Source of the DNA: Betaproteobacteria bacterium | GTDB taxonomy: Bacteria; Pseudomonadota; Gammaproteobacteria; Burkholderiales; Casimicrobiaceae | Length of the DNA stretch: 8,728 bases | NCBI GenBank assembly: GCA_005888865.1 | Contig: VBCL01000005.1 | Span: forward strand, 1 to 8,728 | Direction of reading: 5' to 3' | Shown: positions 1-6,400 of the stretch, in pieces | Layout: each line of letters opens with the position of its first letter | How positions within the stretch are numbered: the stretch's first letter is position 1 | Position numbers and translations under genes: made by a program | The notes under the pieces: model-generated | The model's database searches: none | Told to the model about the DNA's origin: nothing | Seen by the model: only the letters and a program-made list of their open reading frames with translations

Positions 1-675
1 TCGGGGCCGCCGCCCGCGATACGGATTCACGCTGTGCAGATAGTCGCTGGCGAAGATCAGCATCGTTCCGGGCAGCATTTCGGGGATCATGTGACGCGTG
101 ACGCGGCCGGGCTCGTCGGGACAACACGCCTCGATGCGCGGATCGGCGAAACAGAGCTTGCCCGCCATCGGTTCATCGGGATCATCGTCGCCCGGGTCGA
201 GCATGTAGACGATGCTGACGTTGGAGCGCAGATGACTGTGCGGCATGCAGTAGTCTCCGGCGCGGTACACGCTCGCCCAGCTGTCGTCGGTAAACACCGG
301 CCGGCGCGACAGCGTCCGATGCGAGAGCATTAGCGCCCGGGCATGCACGAGCGCCGACGCGGCGGCGCTCCATTCGGAAATCTTGCGCACCTTGGTGCCA
401 CAGCCGCCGCGAAAGACCGTCGCGTTGCCCGAACCGGGAGGTTGCAGCACCAGCACGGAGCGCCACCGGGGGTCGCGTTCCGCAGCGAGAACGGCATCGA
501 CAAGCGCGGGATGAAACGCCTCGAAGTCAGCGAATCGCGCGAAGGCCATCATCGGCGCCGAGAGCGGCACGACGGCCTGCCGCTCGGGCCACGCCGGCAG
601 CTCGACGCTGCCGACGCGGATCGTCGCGGGCAAAGCGGCTTGATCGCCCGAAAGCGCGTCGACTTCGGTGACCAC
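1..675 (-). CDS. 2OG-Fe(II) oxygenase-like protein, 3' end cut by window edge
   Basis: The frame stays open from a GTG at 675 to the window edge, giving 225 codons with no stop; an in-frame TAG lies two codons upstream of the GTG, so this is the longest start. ATG codons at 552 and 549 are later alternatives. The C-terminal half has the double-stranded beta-helix signature of putative 2-oxoglutarate/Fe(II) dioxygenases: MPHSHLRSNVSIVYMLDPG (residues 144-162, with candidate metal ligands H146/H148), GKLCFADPR (172-180), then LPGTMLIFASDYLHSVNPYRG (from 201), where H214 would be the distal iron ligand and the following arginines could bind 2-oxoglutarate. Probably only about 15-25 residues are missing. 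By family these are oxygenases that hydroxylate an unidentified substrate; the substrate cannot be inferred here. The gene starts 50 bp after the leuA stop on the same strand, so read-through from leuA is possible. Start uncertain, fold assignment fairly sure. Confidence 0.72.
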   Translation of the reverse strand, partial: MVTEVDALSGDQAALPATIRVGSVELPAWPERQAVVPLSAPMMAFARFADFEAFHPALVDAVLAAERDPRWRSVLVLQPPGSGNATVFRGGCGTKVRKISEWSAAASALVHARALMLSHRTLSRRPVFTDDSWASVYRAGDYCMPHSHLRSNVSIVYMLDPGDDDPDEPMAGKLCFADPRIEACCPDEPGRVTRHMIPEMLPGTMLIFASDYLHSVNPYRGRRPR

Positions 676-725
676 GGCCTACCAAACTTCTCGCGTGGAG
701 CGGAACGAATGGCGCGGCAGCCGCG

Positions 726-2273
726 TCACGCGTTTGCCGCCAGCTGCGGATTCAGACGCTCCTGCTTGCTGTGCAATTTATTGAGCGCGTTGATGTAGGC
801 CTTCGCCGACGCGACCAGGATATCGGTGTCCGAGCCCAGCCCGTTGACGATACGCCCATCCTGTTCCAGCCGTACCGTGACCTCGCCCTGCGCATCGGTG
901 CCGGTGGTGATCGCGTTGACCGAATAGAGTTGCATCTTCGCCTTGGAATGCGCCACCTGCTCGATGGCGCGGAACGTGGCGTCGATCGGCCCGTCACCGC
1001 GCGTATGCACGCTGCGCTCGGTGTCGCCAGCGCTCAGAGTCACTTCGGCCTGAGGCACCTCGCCCGTTTCCGAGACGACTTTCAGCGCGATCAGCTTGTA
1101 GAACTCGCGCTCGGGGGTCACGGTTTCGTCGGAGACCAGCGCGTGCAGATCCTCGTCGAAGACCTGGCCCTTCTTGTCGGCGAGCTCCTTGAAGCGCGTG
1201 AACGCGTGATTGAGCGTCTCCTCGCTGCCAAGATCGATGCCGAGCTCGGCAAGGCGCGTCCTGAACGCGTTGCGACCGGAGAGCTTGCCCAGCACCAGCC
1301 GGTTGGCGCCCCAGCCCACGTCCTCCGCGCGCATGATCTCGTAGGTCTCGCGGTGCTTGAGCACGCCATCCTGATGGATGCCGGACTCGTGCGCGAAGGC
1401 GTTGGCGCCCACGATCGCCTTGTTCGGCTGCACGGGGAAACCGGTGATCCCCGAGACCAGCTTCGACGCCGCCACGATGTGCGTCGTATCGATGCCAGTG
1501 ACGCAGGGAAAGACGTCCTTGCGGGTCTTGACCGCCATCACGATCTCTTCGAGCGAAGCGTTCCCCGCGCGCTCTCCCAGCCCGTTGATCGTGCACTCGA
1601 CCTGGCGCGCGCCGTGCATGACCGCGGAGAGCGAGTTGGCCACCGCCATCCCCAGATCGTTGTGGCAATGCACCGACCAGACGGCCTTGTCCGAGTTCGG
1701 GATGCGCTCGCGCAGCGACGCGATCAGCACACCGAACTGCCAGGGCATCGTGTAACCGACGGTATCCGGAATGTTGATCGTCGTGGCGCCCGCGCTGATC
1801 GCCGCCTCGACCAGACGGCAGAGGAAATCGGGTTCCGAGCGGCCGGCGTCCTCGGGCGAGAACTCGACATCGTCGGTATACTCGCGCGCCCATTTCACCG
1901 CCTTCACCGCTTGCTCGAGCACTTGCTCGGGCGCCATGCGGAGCTTCATCTGCATGTGGATCGGCGAGCTCGCGATAAAGGTATGCACGCGGCCGGATCC
2001 GGCGCCCTCGAGCGCTTCGCCGGCGCGGCGAACGTCGGACTCGTTGGCCCGGGCCAGGGCGCACACCGTGCTGCCCTGGATCGCGTGGGCGATCGCCCTC
2101 ACGGCCTCGAAGTCACCGTTCGACGACGCCGGAAATCCGGCTTCGATCACGTCGACCTTCAGTCGTTCGAGTTGCTTGGCAATGCGCATTTTCTCCTCGC
2201 GCGTCATCGACGCGCCCGGACTCTGCTCCCCGTCGCGGAGAGTCGTATCGAAGATGATCAATCGGTCGGACAT
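726..2273 (-). CDS. leuA: 2-isopropylmalate synthase LeuA
   Basis: The 515-residue protein condenses acetyl-CoA with 2-oxoisovalerate to 2-isopropylmalate, the committed cytoplasmic step of leucine synthesis, and matches the usual bacterial LeuA length. The N-terminal HMGL-like TIM barrel begins IFDTTLRDGEQSPG (7-20), with R13 and metal ligand D14; further signatures are SPEDAGRSE (139-147, E141), HCHNDLGMA (202-210, metal ligands H202/H204), GLGERAGNAS (231-240, N238) and HESGIHQDG (295-303). The linker GKLSGRNAFRTRL (329-341) leads to the C-terminal LeuA dimer domain (about 390-500), where leucine binds for feedback inhibition. All key residues are present. The ATG at 2273 is preceded by AGGTG four bases upstream. 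The gene has its own promoter and a leucine-codon leader (separate entries), so it is probably controlled by leucine supply at both expression and enzyme level. In related genomes it usually follows pssA directly; here two opposite-strand genes intervene. Confidence 0.98.
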   Translation of the reverse strand: MSDRLIIFDTTLRDGEQSPGASMTREEKMRIAKQLERLKVDVIEAGFPASSNGDFEAVRAIAHAIQGSTVCALARANESDVRRAGEALEGAGSGRVHTFIASSPIHMQMKLRMAPEQVLEQAVKAVKWAREYTDDVEFSPEDAGRSEPDFLCRLVEAAISAGATTINIPDTVGYTMPWQFGVLIASLRERIPNSDKAVWSVHCHNDLGMAVANSLSAVMHGARQVECTINGLGERAGNASLEEIVMAVKTRKDVFPCVTGIDTTHIVAASKLVSGITGFPVQPNKAIVGANAFAHESGIHQDGVLKHRETYEIMRAEDVGWGANRLVLGKLSGRNAFRTRLAELGIDLGSEETLNHAFTRFKELADKKGQVFDEDLHALVSDETVTPEREFYKLIALKVVSETGEVPQAEVTLSAGDTERSVHTRGDGPIDATFRAIEQVAHSKAKMQLYSVNAITTGTDAQGEVTVRLEQDGRIVNGLGSDTDILVASAKAYINALNKLHSKQERLNPQLAANA

Positions 2274-2277
2274 GGGT

Positions 2278-2290
2278 CACCTGCAAGGTG
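2278..2290 (-). promoter_or_regulatory. hairpin enclosing the leuA Shine-Dalgarno
   Basis: On the minus strand CACCT (2290-2286), loop TGC, AGGTG (2282-2278) form a perfect 5-bp stem. The 3' arm AGGTG is the only Shine-Dalgarno-like sequence for leuA, four bases before the ATG at 2273. Folding would hide the ribosome binding site. A triloop with five pairs is of modest stability, so its effect is uncertain. Confidence 0.45.
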
Positions 2291-2357
2291 GACGTACTGG
2301 GATGATTCCGCCGCCGGGATTGACCGGGCGGGGCGCGCACAACAAGGAGGGGGATGG

Positions 2358-2444
2358 TTATCTGCGCGCGGGGCGCAGCAGCAGCAGACCGCCCAGGGGG
2401 GCGATCGAGGAAAGACGCGACCAAGGACGGCGCGGGCTGCTCAT
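2358..2444 (-). CDS. leuL: leuA leader peptide (leucine attenuator peptide), 28 aa
   Basis: An ATG at 2444 opens a 28-codon frame ending in TAA at 2358-2360, 84 bases before the leuA ATG. The peptide begins MSSPRRPWSR and ends PLGGLLLLRPARR. Six of 28 codons are leucine, four of them in tandem (CTG x4, positions 2376-2387), close to the stop: the classic layout of an amino-acid attenuation peptide. The enterobacterial leu leader peptide is likewise about 28 residues with four consecutive Leu codons, so the likeness is striking although the rest of the sequence differs. The ATG lies exactly seven bases downstream of the -10 box, so the transcript probably starts on the A of the start codon, leaving no ribosome binding site (a leaderless ORF). 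The inferred role is that ribosome stalling at the Leu codons under leucine shortage changes RNA folding upstream of leuA. The peptide itself need not have a function. Confidence 0.8.
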   Translation of the reverse strand: MSSPRRPWSRLSSIAPLGGLLLLRPARR

Positions 2445-2450
2445 GGACGG

Positions 2451-2479
2451 ACTATAACGAGATTCGTGAGGGCACGCAA
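2451..2479 (-). promoter_or_regulatory. sigma70-type promoter of leuA
   Basis: Reading the minus strand, TTGCGT (2479-2474) is separated by exactly 17 bases from TATAGT (2456-2451). These match the -35 consensus TTGACA at four positions and the -10 consensus TATAAT at five. Initiation 7 bases after the -10 box would fall on the A at 2444, the first base of the leader ORF. It is the best promoter-like sequence in the leuA upstream region. It shows that leuA can be transcribed independently of the ilv-psd-pssA genes. Confidence 0.72.
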
Positions 2480-2656
2480 CCGGCACCTGGGCCCCGCCCG
2501 ACGATCGGGTGGCATAATCGATCGCCACGGGCGCTGATTTCCGGCCTGACCGCGCGCTCTGCGCAAGGGGACCACCGGACTATTGCGGCGGCCGGGTGGA
2601 GAGTCAGCCGAGCGAGGTCGACCCCGGGTACCTTGGCGCGACTGCGAGAATAGCGA
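2480..2656. other. intergenic region between the leuA promoter and the methyltransferase
   Basis: These 177 bases separate the divergent leuA and methyltransferase genes. No coding pattern, tRNA or clear repeat is visible. The only signal noted is an extended -10-like sequence near 2510-2518. The methyltransferase start at 2657 has an in-frame TAG immediately upstream (2651-2653), so no longer start is possible. Confidence 0.5.
2510..2518 (+). promoter_or_regulatory. possible extended -10 promoter for the methyltransferase
   Basis: TGG followed by CATAAT (-10 at 2513-2518) matches the extended -10 form TGnTATAAT with one mismatch. No acceptable -35 element lies 16-18 bases upstream. If used, the transcript would start near 2525 with a leader of about 130 bases. 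Weak evidence, given because nothing better precedes the plus-strand genes. Confidence 0.25.
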
Positions 2657-3736
2657 ATGCGGATACCCTCAACGGCCGAATTCCTCGATCCTTCGCTTTA
2701 TCGAAGAGCGGCGCGCAAGATTCGCCGGATGATCAGTGACACGATGCCGCACAGATCGGGCGACTATGAAGATCGCCTGCGACTCGAGCGAAATACTTAT
2801 AAAGACTGCCCGGACGTACACAATTTGCCCGAGATCTTTCACTATTGGTCAAACAAGTATCTACTTCCCAAGGCATTGCAACTTGGCTTCGACCATCCGG
2901 ACGAATTCTTCGCATTGCACCTGCAAGAGGCCGGATTTCGTGAAGGACACAAGCCTCCTCGCTTCGTAAGCATTGGCGCTGGAAACTGCGATACAGAAGT
3001 GAGAGTCGCCAAGCGGCTCCGCGATCGCGGATTGGGAGCTTTCACGATCGAGTGCATCGACATCAATCCCGCGATGCTCGAGCGTGGTCGCGAAATGGCT
3101 GAGCGGGAAGGCGTGGCGTCCTTCGTCCTGATGACGCAAGCTGATTTCAACGATTGGCGCCCCTCCAGTCAATACGAAGCCGTTATGGCCAACCAATCGC
3201 TGCATCATGTGCTCGAGCTCGAGCATCTGTTTGGTTCCATCGCGGAAGCGCTGCAGCCAGGGGGGCTCTTTATCACGTCGGACATGATCGGACGCAATGG
3301 CCATCAGCGTTGGCCGGAGGCGCTGGAGATCGTGCGGGAGTGCTGGAAGGAGCTTCCGCATTCCTATCGCTTCAACCAGCAAACGCGGCGATTCGAAGAG
3401 ACGTTTCTGGACTGGGATTGTTCGACGGAGGGCTTCGAGGGTATTAGAGCGCAGGATATATTGCCTCTGCTTGTCGAGAGGTTCGAATTCGATCTCTTCT
3501 TACCTTTCGCCAATGTGATCGACCCCGTTATCGACAGGTCCTTTGGTCACAGCTTCGACCCGCGTCGAGACTGGGACCTTGCTTTTATCGACCGCGTTCA
3601 CGCGCGAGATGAGTACGAGTTGGGTCGTGGCACGATCACGCCGACGCACATGTTCGCGGTCATGTGTGTGGGGCGAAAGGGCAGATCCGCGTTTCTAGGT
3701 GCAATGACACCGGCCGGTTGCATTCGGCGCGCGTAG
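2657..3736 (+). CDS. class I SAM-dependent methyltransferase
   Basis: The 359-residue protein has a Rossmann-type SAM-binding core between about residues 100 and 215. Motif I is RFVSIGAGNCDTEV (102-115), the acidic strand-2 end is ECIDINP (132-138, D135 expected to contact the SAM ribose), ADFNDW (162-167) fits the adenine-binding loop, MANQSLHHVLELEHLF (177-192) is motif IV/V, and ALQPGGLFITSDMIG (198-212) is the usual strand after it. The N-terminal 100 residues (FHYWSNKYLLPKAL at 61-74) and the C-terminal 140 residues probably form the substrate-specific parts. The substrate is not identifiable; the following membrane glycosyltransferase-like gene hints at a glycan or lipid. The start at 2657 is the first possible, with only a weak GAGAA upstream; ATG at 2729 is an alternative. 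Base composition is unusual: bases 2761-2880 are 55/120 GC by hand count, against 43/60 at 4381-4440, suggesting acquisition by transfer. Confidence 0.88.
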   Translation: MRIPSTAEFLDPSLYRRAARKIRRMISDTMPHRSGDYEDRLRLERNTYKDCPDVHNLPEIFHYWSNKYLLPKALQLGFDHPDEFFALHLQEAGFREGHKPPRFVSIGAGNCDTEVRVAKRLRDRGLGAFTIECIDINPAMLERGREMAEREGVASFVLMTQADFNDWRPSSQYEAVMANQSLHHVLELEHLFGSIAEALQPGGLFITSDMIGRNGHQRWPEALEIVRECWKELPHSYRFNQQTRRFEETFLDWDCSTEGFEGIRAQDILPLLVERFEFDLFLPFANVIDPVIDRSFGHSFDPRRDWDLAFIDRVHARDEYELGRGTITPTHMFAVMCVGRKGRSAFLGAMTPAGCIRRA

Positions 3737-3795
3737 CCGCGTCCCGTGACTGCACAAGGCCATACGTTCGCGCTTCGCCACGGATTGCCCGAGCC

Positions 3796-5559
3796 ATGCT
3801 GACTGGCTTCCTTTCGAGCCGCGTCCAGCCCGCCGTGGACACCACCGGGGCGCTGCGGCAGGGCGCCCTCATGATGGGGGCGATGCTGGTCACCGGAATC
3901 GTCTCCGCATTCGTGCTCAAGCAGGACGTCAACTGGGACCTGCAAAACTACCACTTCTACAACGCCTGGGCGTTCGTGCATCAGCGGCTCGGTTGGGACA
4001 TTGCGCCCGCGCAGCTGCAGACTTACCACACTCCGCTGCTCGATCTGCCGTTCTACGCGATGGTCGTCGTCGATTGGCCCCCGCCGCTGATTTCGTTTGT
4101 CATGGGCCTGCCGGCCGGCATCGGCGTTTTCTTCCTGGGCAAGATCCTGCTCGTGCTCTTCGCAGACGTGCCGCGCCGGGAGCGCTGGCTTTACGCCGCG
4201 ATCGCTTTCTTGATCGGGATCACCGCATCGGGTCCCGTGTCGCAACTTGGCACGACCCTGATCGAATGGCAGGGCACGGTCCTGGTGATGATCGCGCTGT
4301 GGCTGGTGCTCAAACGCTCCGCCGAGGGAGCATTGGGCTGGCGCACGCTGGTCGCTGCGGGGCTCTTATGCGGGATGGCGAGCGGGCTGAAGCTCACGGC
4401 GGCAATGTACGCGGTCGGCCTGTGCGCGGCGGTGCTCCTGCGGCGGCCGGTCTTCCGGATAGGCTTTCGAGACGCGCTCGGCTTCGGTCTCGCAGTACTT
4501 GTCGGCCTTTTCCTGACGCTGGGCCCCTGGATGTGGACGCTGTATACCCACTTCGACAATCCGCTGTTTCCGTATTTCAACGATGTGTTCCGCTCGCCGT
4601 GGTGGGATGAGGCGCCTCTCTTCGACCGCCGATTCGGACCGCATACGTTGCTGGAATGGCTCGGCTTTCCGTTCCGTTTCTTTGGATATTCGTCGTTATT
4701 CGTCACCGAGGTGCGCTTTCGCGACTGGCGGCTGGGCCTTCTGTGCGTCACCGCGATCGGGGCGCTCATCACGTGGTCGATTCGAAGAGTAACCAAGCGC
4801 GACCATGTCCCACCACCGCCGCGGCCTCGCCCGGTCTGGCGCGTGTTGACTGTCTTCTGGTGCGTGTCGTTCGCGCTGTGGACGACGATGCATTTCATCT
4901 ACCGGTATCTGCTGCCGCTCGAGCTCCTGTCCGGAGCGCTGCTGGTGTATCTGCTGCGCTCGTGCGTGCCATCGCACTCGATGCCCGGCGCAACGGTCGT
5001 AGTTGCGGCACGGACCACAGTGCGCTATCCGCGTTGGTGGCGTCGTGAGTCCTCGCAGCACCATTTCGAAGTGAAGATCTCTCCGCCGAGATGGTTGGCG
5101 AGTACGACGGTGATGGTCGCAGCGCTGGCGATCTTCACCGTCGGCTATCCCGAATGGTGGCATCGTGAATATTCGCAGCACTATTTCGAGGTGAAAGTCC
5201 CTCCTGTAGCAGCGCACGCGGTCGTTCTGCTCGTCAATGACGCGCCCATGGCCTACGTGCTGCCATTCTTTCCTCCGGACGGCCGCTTTCTCGGCGCCGA
5301 CAACAACTTCAACGACCCTCGGCGCCACAATCGCCTGGAAGCCGAGATCGCGAAGATCGTGCGCGAGCATGACGGGCCGCTGTACTCGCTGTCGTTTCCG
5401 GCGGGCGCGAATCCCGAGGTCCTGCGGGCGCATCAGCTGGGCCGAATCGACGGCGGCTGCGCCCGCGTAGAAACCAACATGGTCACCAGCCCCATCGAGC
5501 TTTGCCGCCTCGAGCGCATCGACGGCGCGCGGACCGCGCCACCGCAGCCGCCAGGCTGA
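3796..5559 (+). CDS. polytopic membrane protein, GT-C glycosyltransferase-like
   Basis: From the ATG at 3796 this encodes 587 residues; an upstream in-frame ATG at 3664 lies inside the methyltransferase and would add an uncharacteristic Arg-rich stretch, so it is not chosen. There is no good ribosome binding site. Around ten hydrophobic segments are visible (for example about 26-41, 101-123, 131-149, 160-172, 184-196, 204-215, 226-243, 313-328, 350-364, 371-388, 434-449), ending in a soluble C-terminal domain (about 470-587). The first extracytoplasmic loop has DVNWDLQNYHFYNAWAF (44-60), an acidic, aromatic motif placed where GT-C enzymes keep their catalytic Asp. I infer a lipid-linked sugar transferase or related glycan enzyme in the inner membrane; no specific family name can be proven. 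It follows the methyltransferase by 59 bp on the same strand, so they are probably co-expressed. The 3' end converges on pssA with 31 bp between stops. Residues 409-431 and 449-471 are a duplication. Confidence 0.75.
   Translation: MLTGFLSSRVQPAVDTTGALRQGALMMGAMLVTGIVSAFVLKQDVNWDLQNYHFYNAWAFVHQRLGWDIAPAQLQTYHTPLLDLPFYAMVVVDWPPPLISFVMGLPAGIGVFFLGKILLVLFADVPRRERWLYAAIAFLIGITASGPVSQLGTTLIEWQGTVLVMIALWLVLKRSAEGALGWRTLVAAGLLCGMASGLKLTAAMYAVGLCAAVLLRRPVFRIGFRDALGFGLAVLVGLFLTLGPWMWTLYTHFDNPLFPYFNDVFRSPWWDEAPLFDRRFGPHTLLEWLGFPFRFFGYSSLFVTEVRFRDWRLGLLCVTAIGALITWSIRRVTKRDHVPPPPRPRPVWRVLTVFWCVSFALWTTMHFIYRYLLPLELLSGALLVYLLRSCVPSHSMPGATVVVAARTTVRYPRWWRRESSQHHFEVKISPPRWLASTTVMVAALAIFTVGYPEWWHREYSQHYFEVKVPPVAAHAVVLLVNDAPMAYVLPFFPPDGRFLGADNNFNDPRRHNRLEAEIAKIVREHDGPLYSLSFPAGANPEVLRAHQLGRIDGGCARVETNMVTSPIELCRLERIDGARTAPPQPPG
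5019..5208 (+). repeat. diverged intragenic duplication, 120-bp spacing
   Basis: Bases 5019-5084 recur at 5139-5204 at an offset of exactly 120 bp. The encoded segments VRYPRWWRRESSQHHFEVK and VGYPEWWHREYSQHYFEVK are identical at 14 of 19 positions. Between them lies one hydrophobic segment (about 434-449), and the sequence before the first copy (GATVVVAARTTV) looks like a decayed version of it. The likely event was a 40-codon tandem duplication covering a membrane helix and the linker after it, followed by divergence. The frame was kept. Confidence 0.8.
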
Positions 5560-5590
5560 TCGAGCGAAAAACGATGCGCAGGACCGGGCG

Positions 5591-6343
5591 TCAGCCGCGG
5601 CGGCGCTTGATAGCCACCCACGCCGACCAGAGATAGCCCGACAGCGCGTAGGCAACGAATCCTGCGAACAACACGATCGCCGGTTGGACGCTCACCAGAA
5701 CGAAGAACAGCGCGATGAGAAAGACGACGACAAACGGCACGCTGCGTCGCAGATTGATCGTCTTGAAGCTGTAGTACTTGAAGTTGCTGACCATGGTGAG
5801 GCCGGCAAACACGGTTACGGCCCACGCCCACCAGCGCATTCTCTCCGGATCGAGCGCGTTGTCGTCCATGATCCACACGAACCCGGCGACGAGCGCCGCC
5901 GCTGAAGGGCTCGGCAACCCCTGGAAGAAGCGCTTGTCGGCGACGTCGAGCATGGTATTGAAGCGCGCCAGGCGCAACGCGGCGCAGACGCAATAGACGA
6001 AGGCGGCACCCCAGCCCCAGTTGCCCATGCTGAGCAACGCCCATTCGTAGACGACCAGCGCCGGCGCTGCGCCGAAACAGACCATGTCCGAGAGGCTGTC
6101 GTACTCGGCGCCGAACGCGCTCTGCGTCTTGGTGAGCCGCGCGACGCGGCCGTCCAGACCGTCGAGCACCATCGCGACGAAGATGGCGATCGCCGCGTGA
6201 TCGAAGCGGCCATTCATCGCCTGCACGATCGCGTAGAAGCCGGCAAACAGCGCCGCGGTCGTGAAAAGATTCGGTAGCAGGTAGATGCCGCGGCGGCGGA
6301 TGCGGTTCTTGGCGAGCGCCCGCTCCTGCTGGTAATCCCCCAT
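5591..6343 (-). CDS. pssA: CDP-diacylglycerol-serine O-phosphatidyltransferase PssA
   Basis: This integral membrane enzyme transfers phosphatidyl from CDP-diacylglycerol to L-serine, making phosphatidylserine, the substrate of the neighbouring Psd. From the ATG at 6343 the protein has 250 residues. The CDP-alcohol phosphotransferase signature DGx2ARx8Gx3Dx3D is complete: D64 G65, A68 R69, G78, D82, D86, with the preceding D61 also present. Several membrane helices follow (for example about 22-43, 50-62, 87-104, 112-126, 145-160, 172-186, 202-219, 221-240), and the end KRRRG is basic. A TTG at 6379 would extend it by 12 Arg-rich residues, but ATG 6343 gives the family-typical start MGDYQQERALAKNRIRRRGIY. 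No strong ribosome binding site is visible, and a hairpin sits directly upstream. The gene starts 57 bases after psd and is probably co-transcribed with it. Relatives of this subclass, rather than the E. coli peripheral enzyme, share this fold. Confidence 0.95.
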   Translation of the reverse strand: MGDYQQERALAKNRIRRRGIYLLPNLFTTAALFAGFYAIVQAMNGRFDHAAIAIFVAMVLDGLDGRVARLTKTQSAFGAEYDSLSDMVCFGAAPALVVYEWALLSMGNWGWGAAFVYCVCAALRLARFNTMLDVADKRFFQGLPSPSAAALVAGFVWIMDDNALDPERMRWWAWAVTVFAGLTMVSNFKYYSFKTINLRRSVPFVVVFLIALFFVLVSVQPAIVLFAGFVAYALSGYLWSAWVAIKRRRG

Positions 6344-6349
6344 GGAGAA

Positions 6350-6394
6350 CAGCCTAGCAGTTAGGCTGCGACGCCGCAAATGCGCCCTGCGGCG
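6350..6394 (-). promoter_or_regulatory. two tandem hairpins between psd and pssA
   Basis: Two perfect inverted repeats fill the psd-pssA gap. CGCCGCA/TGCGGCG (6372-6378 with 6388-6394) has a 9-base loop, and CAGCCTA/TAGGCTG (6350-6356 with 6362-6368) has a 5-base loop. The second ends 6 bases before the pssA ATG at 6343 and contains the only AGG resembling a ribosome binding site. No U-run follows, so they do not look like an intrinsic terminator; RNA processing, stability or translational coupling are possible roles. Confidence 0.5.
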
Positions 6395-6400
6395 CGAGCA

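Larger units (their letters stand above)
2274..2444 (-). promoter_or_regulatory. leuA transcribed leader with alternative RNA pairings (putative attenuator)
   Basis: The 171-base leader holds the leader ORF and several GC-rich complementary segments. GGGCG(G) at 2394-2389, just before the Leu run, can pair with CGCCC at 2375-2371 (hairpin A, Leu codons in the loop) or with CCGCCC at 2331-2326. The second site is also the 5' arm of hairpin C (2331-2311, CCGCC/GGCGG stem with a mismatch and a 2-bp inner stem), so the two pairings exclude each other. GCGCGCA at 2369-2363 can pair with TGCGCGC at 2339-2333 (hairpin B), whose loop contains the leader stop codon. Such competing structures keyed to ribosome position are what attenuation needs. 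No run of U follows any of these stems, so a standard intrinsic terminator is not evident; control could be Rho-dependent or translational. Pairings were found by eye, not by energy calculation. Confidence 0.55.

Noticed and set aside
994..2064. 356-codon minus-strand frame overlapping leuA
   Set aside because: Out-of-frame shadow of leuA with extreme Arg content and no motifs.
771..2537. 588-codon open frame on the plus strand, antisense to leuA
   Set aside because: It mirrors leuA codons on the opposite strand, a common artefact of high GC; the protein is Arg/His/Asp-rich with no recognisable domain, while the minus strand encodes a complete LeuA.
3664..3795. Upstream extension of the membrane protein to ATG 3664
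   Set aside because: This stretch overlaps the methyltransferase and reads as a Cys/Arg-rich, family-unlike sequence; ATG 3796 leads directly into the hydrophobic protein.
4191..4898. 235-codon minus-strand frame inside the membrane protein gene
   Set aside because: Basic, Ser/Thr/Arg-rich shadow frame opposite a clear polytopic membrane protein.
5560..5590. Possible bidirectional terminator between the convergent membrane protein gene and pssA
   Set aside because: Only 31 bases with a short A-run (GAAAAAC) but no inverted repeat that I could see.
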